A stretch of DNA of 7,370 bases from Suilimivivens sp964571145 (GTDB lineage Bacteria; Bacillota; Clostridia; Lachnospirales; Lachnospiraceae): assembly GCA_964571145.1 (NCBI GenBank), contig CAZNAP010000115.1, positions 1 through 7,370 of the forward strand, written 5' to 3'. Position 1 is the stretch's first letter, and every line of letters begins with the position of its first letter. Shown here piece after piece: positions 1 to 5,920 of the stretch. The notes beneath the pieces are model-generated. The model had not been told where the DNA came from. It did no database searches and saw nothing but the letters and a program-made list of their open reading frames with translations. A program made the position numbers and the translations under genes.

Positions 1-204
1 TTTAGGGTAATATCGCAAGTTTATGAGCTTTTACCAACAGTATTATTAAAAGTCTGGCAATTATGGGACAACAGATTAGTAAATTTTTTGGGAACATATT
101 TTACTAATTTTCAGATTGCACCCTTTCTTTATTTGCTAATAAGTGCGATACTGGTACTTAGAGGAAATTATTTATACAAAAACTTTCAGGTAAGTGGCAG
201 ATGA
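1..204 (+). CDS. C-terminal fragment of an integral membrane protein (possibly ABC-2-type permease)
   Basis: An open frame runs from the first base to a TGA at 202-204 and gives the last 67 residues of a protein whose start lies outside the window. The fragment has an amphipathic, aromatic-rich stretch (around LLKVWQLWDNRLVNFLG) followed by one clear hydrophobic segment (about residues 41-57, FQIAPFLYLLISAILVL) and a short basic cytoplasmic-looking tail ending NFQVSGR. This is how many bacterial multi-pass permeases end, and ABC-2-type permeases are one candidate, but no diagnostic motif is present. It lies 25 bp before the next membrane-protein gene on the same strand, so the two are probably cotranscribed. 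Coding status is well supported by composition and context; family assignment is only a guess. Confidence 0.6.
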   Translation, partial: FRVISQVYELLPTVLLKVWQLWDNRLVNFLGTYFTNFQIAPFLYLLISAILVLRGNYLYKNFQVSGR

Positions 205-229
205 AAGAAAAATGAGGTATCTATAAATT

Positions 230-672
230 ATGCATAATAATATGAAGCAAATATGTATTATAATACTGTTAAACACAATTCCATTTTGGGCTGTCTGTGC
301 CTTATATCCCACAGGTGCAATGGTAAATTGGATATTGTATATTATTTTTCAACTTATATTGACTATGTATAATTTCCGTGTGACCAAAAAATTTACACCC
401 TTCTTCTGGCAAATGGCATCATGTTTGCGGCATCCGTTATAGGATTAAAAGCTTCGAATTTGCTGTATTATTATAATATAAGTTCAGACGATGAAACAAT
501 TTTGGTAGGACTTGCAGGTATACAGATTGGAGCAATTTATATAGGTATATTGACATTGATTGCTGTGCTTATTAGAATAATCAATAATATAGCGTCTGCA
601 GCGGCACTAAAAAAGCAAGCACAAAAAGTAGAGCAGGAGACCTGTGATATGCAGGGGTGTAAAGATGAATAA
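230..672 (+). pseudogene. Small four-helix membrane protein, frame broken at an A-run
   Basis: Two overlapping frames cover this stretch. The first runs from ATG 230 to a stop at 440-442 (70 aa) and the second is open from 373 to a TAA at 670-672. Joined by a -1 shift near the AAAAAA at 386-391, they give one coherent protein of about 147 residues with four hydrophobic helices: ICIIILLNTIPFWAVCALY, VNWILYIIFQLILTMYNF, YTLLLANGIMFAASVIGL and a last one around VGLAGIQIGAIYIGILTLIA. A charged, Lys/Glu-rich tail follows. Without the shift, the first frame ends in an unlikely short tail and the third helix is lost. A weak ribosome binding site (GAGGT, 214-218) lies 11 nt before ATG 230. The next gene starts 8 bp before this one's stop, implying translational coupling. 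I do not recognise the family. A sequencing error, a real mutation or slippage could explain the break. If the break is real and there is no slippage, the second half might still be made from ATG 421. Confidence 0.6.
386..391 (+). other. A6 homopolymer at the apparent frameshift
   Basis: Six consecutive A's are followed by TTTA. One additional A would join the upstream frame (codons ...ACC AAA AAA) directly to the downstream frame (ATT TAC ACC CTT...), restoring a continuous membrane protein. The surrounding codons do not form a perfect X XXY YYZ ribosomal slippery heptamer in the upstream frame, so an indel or base-calling error is simpler than programmed frameshifting. Confidence 0.5.
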
Positions 673-1948
673 GACACGAATTAAGACATTACTCATAGCA
701 CTTGGAATAGTTTTGGTAATTGTATTGGTAGTAGGTATCAATATTGTACTTAGAAATTCCTCGGCAGAAATAGAAATAAATGAAGCATATGAGGAACCCT
801 CAATCAGTGATGAGGAAGTATTGGCAAGAATGCGCCGAAACTACGGAGAAGATGTAGAACTTATAGACTCTAATGACACTTACTATACGTTTGTAAAGAA
901 GCTGAAGGTTCCGATTGAAGGCAAACTAGTATTTTATGCAGAAGTGGATAACGAGCAAATAAGCGATAACTACTATGATGAACTGTATCGTTACACAGGA
1001 GATGCGTATTATGCACAATCCGGTAGAACACTCACATGGGATGAGCAAGGTGAAGGCGCTAAGAAGAGCTACAGGCCAATTTTTGCAGTGCCCGGTAGAA
1101 ATGATGATGAATTGCGGTGGTTTTGCGAGGATGTGTGTCAATTTTTAGAGTATTGTTATGCAGTGGAACCACTGAAGCAAGAAGCGAAATTTACGGAAAG
1201 TTTTTTGCTGACACGGTGGTCCGTGCAAACGGAATTCAGACCAACCGCCATAGCGGCAAACTATGACAGAATTGCCTTAAATAATGAACTGTATTTATTT
1301 GCAGATGCCTTTTTAATGGAAGAAATGCAGAAGCAAACTTCTGAAACGACAGATATACAAGATACACCAGATACACAGCAACCGGATACACAGACAGATA
1401 TGCAGGCAACAATAGACTCAGTTGATCAGGAAATCATAGAATTATATTTGTCCTATGAACCGGAATGTACTTACACGGCAGAAGATGGTATGGAATATCG
1501 GATGTTGCCTGTGGATCGTGCAACGGGAAGCAGCTATTATGTATTGCTTGGAATGTATGACAATGGGGCTACCTGTTCGTTCTTGAATCTTGACCCCTAT
1601 AATGGAAGCGGCGGTGAGTCTAAGTGGATTGACTTTCTAGATGAAAAGCTTGGATTTTCCTGCTTGGCATATAGTGGTGGTGCATACGGAAGTCTGTATC
1701 GAACAGAAGATGGCGGAAAGACGTTTGCAAATATAGAATACCCTTCAGCTCAAAGGTTTTTACCTGACGGTACCTATTATAATCCCTATGTGATGCCGGA
1801 ACAGATTTATGAAGAAGACGGAAAGCTGTATATGGTAGTAGGACAGGGACCTAACGGTGATTACTATGGAGAGGACGGCAAGCGTAACGCCTTGTATGCC
1901 TCGGAAGACACGGGAAAAACGTGGCAGTTTATAGAAGAAATCGATTAA
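665..1948 (+). CDS. Membrane-anchored extracytoplasmic protein with C-terminal Asp-box (BNR-like) motifs
   Basis: This 427-residue protein has a short basic N-terminus (MNKTRIK), a single strong hydrophobic helix at about residues 8-30, and a long acidic, soluble remainder that should lie outside the membrane. There is no lipobox cysteine, so the helix is an anchor or uncleaved signal. Residues about 35-220 form one unrecognised region. A polar Thr/Asp/Gln linker (about 222-250, with repeated D-T-P/Q units) leads to a second region, which contains RTEDGGKTF (346-354) and SEDTGKTW (413-420). Both fit the S/T-x-D-x-G-x-T-W/F Asp-box pattern of beta-propeller proteins such as sialidases and photosynthesis-factor-like proteins. 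Two boxes in about 80 residues are too few for a full propeller, and no sialidase catalytic residues are evident, so an enzymatic role is not claimed. ATG 665 is chosen because AGGGG (653-657) lies 7 nt upstream; an in-frame GTG at 644 has its Shine-Dalgarno too close. The start overlaps the preceding stop by 8 bp. Role unknown. Confidence 0.85.
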   Translation: MNKTRIKTLLIALGIVLVIVLVVGINIVLRNSSAEIEINEAYEEPSISDEEVLARMRRNYGEDVELIDSNDTYYTFVKKLKVPIEGKLVFYAEVDNEQISDNYYDELYRYTGDAYYAQSGRTLTWDEQGEGAKKSYRPIFAVPGRNDDELRWFCEDVCQFLEYCYAVEPLKQEAKFTESFLLTRWSVQTEFRPTAIAANYDRIALNNELYLFADAFLMEEMQKQTSETTDIQDTPDTQQPDTQTDMQATIDSVDQEIIELYLSYEPECTYTAEDGMEYRMLPVDRATGSSYYVLLGMYDNGATCSFLNLDPYNGSGGESKWIDFLDEKLGFSCLAYSGGAYGSLYRTEDGGKTFANIEYPSAQRFLPDGTYYNPYVMPEQIYEEDGKLYMVVGQGPNGDYYGEDGKRNALYASEDTGKTWQFIEEID

Positions 1949-1953
1949 ACTTT

Positions 1954-1994
1954 AGACAGAACTTTTCTTGCAAATACAGAGGGTTCTGTCTTTT
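1954..1994 (+). terminator. Rho-independent terminator of the upstream operon
   Basis: AGACAGAAC (1954-1962) pairs perfectly with GTTCTGTCT (1983-1991), giving a 9-bp stem that can be lengthened by G-U pairs around a roughly 15-20 nt loop, followed by a short T-run (1991-1994) and an AT-rich stretch. It begins 5 nt after the stop of the Asp-box protein gene. The loop is larger and the T-run shorter than ideal, so termination may be partial. Confidence 0.75.
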
Positions 1995-2032
1995 ATTATA
2001 GGGAGATTCAAATAAGCCCAAAGTGCCTAAGC

Positions 2033-2060
2033 TTGAAAAATATATTATTTAAAGTATAAT
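2033..2060 (+). promoter_or_regulatory. Sigma-A-type promoter for the patatin / TPR-DUF4037 operon
   Basis: TTGAAA (2033-2038, 5/6 match to the -35 consensus) and TATAAT (2055-2060, perfect -10) are separated by 16 bp in a very AT-rich stretch. Transcription would start near 2067, giving a leader of about 60 nt before ATG 2129. It lies downstream of the preceding terminator, so it defines the next transcription unit. The remainder of the 180-bp gap shows no other recognisable site apart from the repeat at 2086-2102. Confidence 0.8.
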
Positions 2061-2085
2061 AAATATTAGAAACTAAAAGAATAGT

Positions 2086-2102
2086 CACTGAGCGACTAAG
2101 CA
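2086..2102 (+). repeat. Copy 1 of a 17-nt dispersed intergenic motif (CACTGnnCGACTAAGCA)
   Basis: CACTGAGCGACTAAGCA lies in the predicted leader of the patatin gene. A 15/17 identical copy follows the MATE gene at 7305-7321. Here the motif is also part of a weak hairpin, TAGTC (2082-2086) with GACTA (2094-2098), 7-nt loop. The second copy lacks the TAGTC arm, so the shared feature is the primary sequence rather than the hairpin. Confidence 0.45.
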
Positions 2103-2128
2103 AACATCAAACATTTAAGGAAGCACAA

Positions 2129-2980
2129 ATGAATCAGACGGGAATCATTATTGAAGGCGGTGCGATGCGCAGCGTATTTGCTGCCGGCGTACTTGATTTT
2201 TTTATGGATAATCAAATAGAAGTTCCGAATGTGCTGGCTGTTTCTGCCGGTGCGTATGCAGGCATGAATTATGTCTCTGAGCAGCGGGGCAGAACAGTAG
2301 AGTCTGTAGTGAAACCTTTGGAAAAAGAAAAATACATGGGATTTTCCACCTTTTTCCGAAAAGGCACGTTCTTCGATATGGACTATTTATTCGATGTGGT
2401 GCCAAAGGAATTGTCACCCTTTGATCTCAAAACGTTTACGGAATCAGCAAAGCGTTTTTTGATTAATATTACTGATTGCAGAACCGGGAAAAGTGTTTTT
2501 TATGAAAAGTTCGAGTCAGAAGAGCATTTTTGGAAAATATGTAGAGCGGCAAATTCACTTCCTTTTATTTCAAAAGTTACCAAAATAGATGGAACACCTG
2601 CTCTGGATGGCGGTATGGCAGATGCAATTCCAATTAAGAAGGCTAAAGAAGAAGGCTGGGACAAAATCATTTTTATCTTGACCAGAAAAGTAGAGTATCG
2701 CAAGAAATACAGATACTTTTATATGATGATGATTCGACTGGTTTACCGCAAGTATCCGGAATTTATTCAAACAGTTCATGAAAGAGACCGTAAATACAAT
2801 GCCTGTCTGGAAGAAATTAATAAGATGGAGAAGGCGGGAAAAGCACTGGTAATACGCCCTATCAATATGGCAATTACCAATAATGAGTCTAACGTAAAAA
2901 AATTACTTGAGTATTATCAGCAAGGGTACGATGAAGCTGCGAAACGTGAAGAAGAAATTCGAGATTTTTTGTTATCATAA
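2129..2980 (+). CDS. Patatin-like phospholipase (YjjU-like)
   Basis: A 283-residue protein of the patatin family, serine acyl hydrolases that cleave acyl chains from phospholipids or other lipids with a Ser-Asp dyad. Visible in order: the oxyanion-hole motif EGGAMR (9-14), the nucleophile elbow AVSAGA with Ser39, and the DGG motif with Asp160 (ALDGGMADAIPI). The length and the short N-terminus before the oxyanion loop match the YjjU-type bacterial subgroup. No signal peptide or strong transmembrane helix is visible, so it should be cytoplasmic or peripherally membrane-associated; the Tyr/Arg-rich stretch at about 188-210 could contact membrane. The first glycine of the canonical G-x-S-x-G elbow is replaced by Ala37; Ser39 and Gly41 are intact, so activity is still plausible. 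AAGGAAG (2117-2123) precedes ATG 2129 by 5 nt. It is the first gene of a two-gene unit with the TPR-DUF4037-DUF4125 gene 33 bp downstream. The family call is secure; the physiological substrate is unknown. Confidence 0.93.
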   Translation: MNQTGIIIEGGAMRSVFAAGVLDFFMDNQIEVPNVLAVSAGAYAGMNYVSEQRGRTVESVVKPLEKEKYMGFSTFFRKGTFFDMDYLFDVVPKELSPFDLKTFTESAKRFLINITDCRTGKSVFYEKFESEEHFWKICRAANSLPFISKVTKIDGTPALDGGMADAIPIKKAKEEGWDKIIFILTRKVEYRKKYRYFYMMMIRLVYRKYPEFIQTVHERDRKYNACLEEINKMEKAGKALVIRPINMAITNNESNVKKLLEYYQQGYDEAAKREEEIRDFLLS

Positions 2981-3013
2981 AGCAATTATTGTTCAAAATA
3001 TAAGGAGGCGTCT

Positions 3014-5344
3014 ATGGATATCAATCAAGTATTAAAGCAATTGGATGAATTGTTTTCCAGTCATCAGGTGAAACGTGTAGAGGAATTTTTGATACAAAAG
3101 ATTGATGAGGCTTCGTCGACGGGAGATGCCGGCGCAGTGATTACACTCCTCAATGAAATCATTGGACACTACCGAGAGACAGGTGAATTTGAAAAGGCAA
3201 TTTCCTGTTGTCAGCAGGTATTGTTGCTGGCAAAGCAAGAAGGAATGGAAGGAACACTGGCTTATGCTACCACATTGGTGAATGTAGCCAATGCCTGCAG
3301 AGCTGCAGGGCTTTTACGCGAAGCCATGATTTATTTTCAGGAAGCAAAAGCGATTTATGAGAAGAAACTGGATCCGACGGATTTCAAATACGCAGAACTG
3401 TACAATAATATGAGTCTGCTTTTCCAGGAAATGGGTGATTATGAAAGTGCTTGTGATTGTCAGGAACGTGCCATAGGCATAGCGCTTGGATACACGCAGG
3501 CAAGAATAGAAACGGCCGTATCTTATACAAATTTAGCAACTTCATTGCTGAAATTAGGAAGGTACGAAGAATCGGTGGAGAATTTGGAAAAGGCCTTTTC
3601 CTTGTTTGAAATGGACGAAGATAAGGATTACCATTACAGTGGCGCACTTTCGGCTATGGGAGAGGCGCAGTATTTGGCAGGTAATTTGGAGGAATCGGCC
3701 AGATTTTATAAGTTGGCGTTAATAGAAATTGAGCGAAATGCAGGAAGAAACCGTGCTTATGAAATCGTGTTACAGAATTTCAATACTGTAGCTGCACAGC
3801 GTTCGAATCTACCGTCTGAAAGCGGTGCTTCTGACAGTGGTATGGAATTATGCAAAGCATTTTATGAAGAGTATGGGGTGCCGATGATTCGAACCCGCTT
3901 TCCTGCTTATGAAGGTGTAATTGCAGCAGGATTGGTTGGCGAAGGCTCAGAATGTTTTGGCTTTGATGACAAGGTATCCAGAGATCATGATTTCGGACCT
4001 GGATTCTGTTTATGGTTGACGGATACTGTATATGATGAAATCGGGGAAGAGTTACAGCAAGCTTACGATGAATTGCCATCTACTTATTGTGGCGTTATTC
4101 GAATTAGCACAGCACAAGCTCAAAAAAGAGTGGGCGTATTTAAAATCGGTGATTTTTATGACCATTTAATTGGGATACCAGATATACCTGTTACTCAGAA
4201 CCAATGGCTTTTTCTGGAAGATTATCAGCTGGCAACTGCAGTAAACGGCCAAGTTTTCAGAGACGATTTGGGCGAGTTTACAAGAATTCGACGAGGAATT
4301 GCTGCCTATTATCCGGAAGAGGTAAGACTGAAGAAAATAGCAAGGCAAGCAGCGTTAATGGCACAATCAGGGCAGTACAATTATGCCCGTATGTTTGGCA
4401 GAGGAGATAAAGTAACAGCTGCTATTGCACTTTCAGAATTCATGAAACATACCATGGCAATGGTTTATCTGTTGAACCGTACCTATGCGCCTTTTTATAA
4501 ATGGCTGCATAAGGGAATGGCCAGATTAACAGTATTACCGGATATTGCAGATATTTTAAATATGCTGGTGGATCTTCCGACAGGTGATGAGCGGATACCT
4601 CAAACTATTGAGATGATTGTAGCCATGATTATCGCAGAAATGAAGAAACAGGGACTGACCAGTGGCGAGGATAATTATCTGGAGAATCATTCCAGTCGTA
4701 TATTAAGAAGAATTCCTGAGAAAAAGAAGGAAGCTGATTTTCATACCGCACTTGTTAATGAACTGATTTCATTGGAATGGGAAGCTTTTGACAAGGTTGA
4801 CAACGAGGGTGGAAGAGCAGACTGCCAAGACGATTTTAATACTTTTTCGATTATGAGGAAAAGTCAGTATCAGACATGGACCTCTGATATGCTGCGTAGC
4901 TATATCGGTGATTTTCGCAGAGCAAATCAAGAGGGATGGAATCTGATTAGTGAGAAATATGCAAGAATGATGGCAAGTACAGCACCAGACAGATTTCTGC
5001 AAATCAAAGATTCCCTGCCTGTATTACCTGAAGCAAAGCAGGAAATCATTGAAGAAATAGTGAAGATTCAGGTAAGCTGGATGGAGGAATTCGCAAGCAA
5101 ATATCCAAAGGCTGCAGGCAATGCAAGAGTGATTCACACCAAGGAAGATACGCCCTATCATACTTCTTATGAAACCTACCTGAGAGGAGAACTTTCCACA
5201 TATTCCGATATGACACTGGATTTATACGGAAGATTTATTGCCGATTTATACAGAAAAGAACAAAATTTGGCTGAAATGACCATGGAAAATACAGCAACTT
5301 TGTATGGATATACCTCTCTGGATGATTTGGAATCCAAATTATAG
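3014..5344 (+). CDS. TPR - DUF4037 (nucleotidyltransferase-like) - DUF4125 fusion protein
   Basis: A 776-residue, probably cytoplasmic protein with three parts. Residues about 40-245 contain roughly five TPR helical hairpins (for example GEFEKAIS, LLREAMIYFQEA, GDYESACDCQERAI, GRYEESVENLEKA, GNLEESARFYKLAL), typical protein-interaction repeats. Residues about 278-560 match DUF4037: GEGSECFGFDD followed by SRDHDFG gives the GS...S-x-D-x-D pattern (Gly311-Ser312, Asp324, Asp326) of nucleotidyltransferase-fold enzymes. A following helical region (GRGDKVTAAIALSEF, then LLNRTYAPFYKWLHKG) resembles the helical domain that follows the catalytic domain in aminoglycoside-type nucleotidyltransferases. 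Residues about 577-776 match DUF4125: LISLEWEAFDKVDNEGG, RADCQDD, FSIMRKSQYQTW, and near the end TSYETYLRGELSTYSD. A strong AAGGAGG (3002-3008) sits 5 nt before ATG 3014. It is the second gene after the patatin. Its final codons overlap the convergent amidase gene by 6 bp. Nucleotidyl transfer is inferred from the motif; substrate, partner and role are unknown. Confidence 0.9.
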   Translation: MDINQVLKQLDELFSSHQVKRVEEFLIQKIDEASSTGDAGAVITLLNEIIGHYRETGEFEKAISCCQQVLLLAKQEGMEGTLAYATTLVNVANACRAAGLLREAMIYFQEAKAIYEKKLDPTDFKYAELYNNMSLLFQEMGDYESACDCQERAIGIALGYTQARIETAVSYTNLATSLLKLGRYEESVENLEKAFSLFEMDEDKDYHYSGALSAMGEAQYLAGNLEESARFYKLALIEIERNAGRNRAYEIVLQNFNTVAAQRSNLPSESGASDSGMELCKAFYEEYGVPMIRTRFPAYEGVIAAGLVGEGSECFGFDDKVSRDHDFGPGFCLWLTDTVYDEIGEELQQAYDELPSTYCGVIRISTAQAQKRVGVFKIGDFYDHLIGIPDIPVTQNQWLFLEDYQLATAVNGQVFRDDLGEFTRIRRGIAAYYPEEVRLKKIARQAALMAQSGQYNYARMFGRGDKVTAAIALSEFMKHTMAMVYLLNRTYAPFYKWLHKGMARLTVLPDIADILNMLVDLPTGDERIPQTIEMIVAMIIAEMKKQGLTSGEDNYLENHSSRILRRIPEKKKEADFHTALVNELISLEWEAFDKVDNEGGRADCQDDFNTFSIMRKSQYQTWTSDMLRSYIGDFRRANQEGWNLISEKYARMMASTAPDRFLQIKDSLPVLPEAKQEIIEEIVKIQVSWMEEFASKYPKAAGNARVIHTKEDTPYHTSYETYLRGELSTYSDMTLDLYGRFIADLYRKEQNLAEMTMENTATLYGYTSLDDLESKL

Positions 5345-5863
5345 TGACATTCGAATTCCATCAGCAATTGCCTGTGCAGTATCCTGAAAGCGATTATCAA
5401 AAAGGAGATTATCTCGATCTGTATTGATAAAACCAACTTCAACTAATACTGCCGGCATGGAAGTTTGACGAAGTACCGCTAAATTGGTGCGTTCATTGAC
5501 ACCCTGATTTACGTAGCCAACCAGCTCCAGCTGACGATTGATATTTTCAGCCATACGTGCAGCGGCTCCATAACGATTAAAGACGAGAGACTCGACACCT
5601 GTATATTGATTATTATAAGGGCTGGAATTTCGATGAATAGAAACAAAATAATCAGCACCTGATGCGTTGCCTTCGGCTGCTTTACGCGCAGGTGTTTCGT
5701 AAATATCTTCAGTACGAGTATAAAGGACATTGACGCCGTTATTAGTCAGGATATTACCGATTGCCAAGGTAAGTCTTAAATTATCATCTTTTTCCAGACG
5801 TCCCATATAGGTTGCACCATAATCATAACCGCCATGTCCGGCATCTAAAATTACTGTAGCCAT
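5339..5863 (-). CDS. N-acetylmuramoyl-L-alanine amidase (Amidase_3), single domain, no signal peptide
   Basis: A 174-residue protein that is almost exactly one Amidase_3 catalytic domain, a zinc enzyme that cuts the bond between muramic acid and the stem peptide of peptidoglycan. The zinc ligands are visible: His10 in DAGHGG, Glu24 in RLEKDDN and His77 in SIHRN. The catalytic Glu142 is in VLVEVGFI. The protein starts directly at the first core strand (MATVILDAGHGG), and an in-frame TGA at 5873-5875 rules out an upstream signal peptide. It has no SPOR, SH3, LysM or other wall-binding domain. It could therefore act after cell lysis or through a holin, or as a mother-cell autolysin like CwlC of Bacillus subtilis, which also lacks a signal peptide. 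No phage genes are adjacent. GAGAGGT (minus strand, 5867-5873) is a good ribosome binding site. It is the only minus-strand gene, convergent with the TPR-DUF4037 gene (6-bp overlap) and divergent from the MATE gene. Confidence 0.95.
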   Translation of the reverse strand: MATVILDAGHGGYDYGATYMGRLEKDDNLRLTLAIGNILTNNGVNVLYTRTEDIYETPARKAAEGNASGADYFVSIHRNSSPYNNQYTGVESLVFNRYGAAARMAENINRQLELVGYVNQGVNERTNLAVLRQTSMPAVLVEVGFINTDRDNLLFDNRFQDTAQAIADGIRMSL

Positions 5864-5893
5864 AAATACCTCTCAGATAGACCATTCTTTAAT

Positions 5894-5920
5894 TATTCTA
5901 TGCAATGAATGAGAGAGTGT
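5894..5920 (-). promoter_or_regulatory. Possible sigma-K-like promoter for the amidase gene
   Basis: On the minus strand, AC (5919-5920) is followed 16 nt later by CATAGAATA (5894-5902), which fits the Bacillus sigma-K consensus AC-N16/17-CATAnnnTA. Transcription would start near 5887, leaving a roughly 24-nt leader that includes the ribosome binding site. No good sigma-A alternative is visible in the gap. The consensus is short and AT-rich, so a chance match is quite possible. The site overlaps the first possible start codons of the MATE gene. Confidence 0.25.

Noticed and set aside
383..397. Programmed -1 ribosomal frameshift at AAAAAATTTA
   Set aside because: The phasing does not give a good X XXY YYZ heptamer in the upstream frame, and no downstream stimulatory stem-loop or upstream Shine-Dalgarno-like element is evident.
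644..664. GTG 644 as the start of the Asp-box protein
   Set aside because: Its AGGAGA lies only 3 nt upstream, whereas ATG 665 has AGGGG at a 7-nt spacing and begins a standard basic N-terminus directly before the membrane helix.
665..1948. Sialidase assignment for the Asp-box protein
   Set aside because: Only two Asp boxes and no arginine triad, nucleophilic tyrosine context or FRIP motif could be identified.
2082..2098. Riboswitch or attenuator in the patatin leader
   Set aside because: Only a 5-bp stem (TAGTC/GACTA) is present in a leader of about 60 nt, too small for a known riboswitch class, and no terminator hairpin precedes the gene.
3780..4079. Minus-strand open frames inside the patatin and TPR-DUF4037 genes (for example a 99-residue frame here)
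   Set aside because: They lie entirely opposite well-supported coding sequence, show no recognisable domain and have no convincing ribosome binding site; they are shadows of the real genes.
2129..5344. Calling the patatin / DUF4037 pair a CBASS anti-phage system
   Set aside because: The patatin is YjjU-like rather than CapV-like, the second protein lacks recognisable cGAS/DncV features beyond the generic nucleotidyltransferase signature, and no ubiquitin-like or HORMA/TRIP13 accessory genes are present. Kept only as a hypothesis.
5339..5863. Amidase as a phage endolysin of a prophage
   Set aside because: It is single-domain and signal-less like some endolysins, but no holin, structural, integrase or attachment-site sequence is visible nearby.
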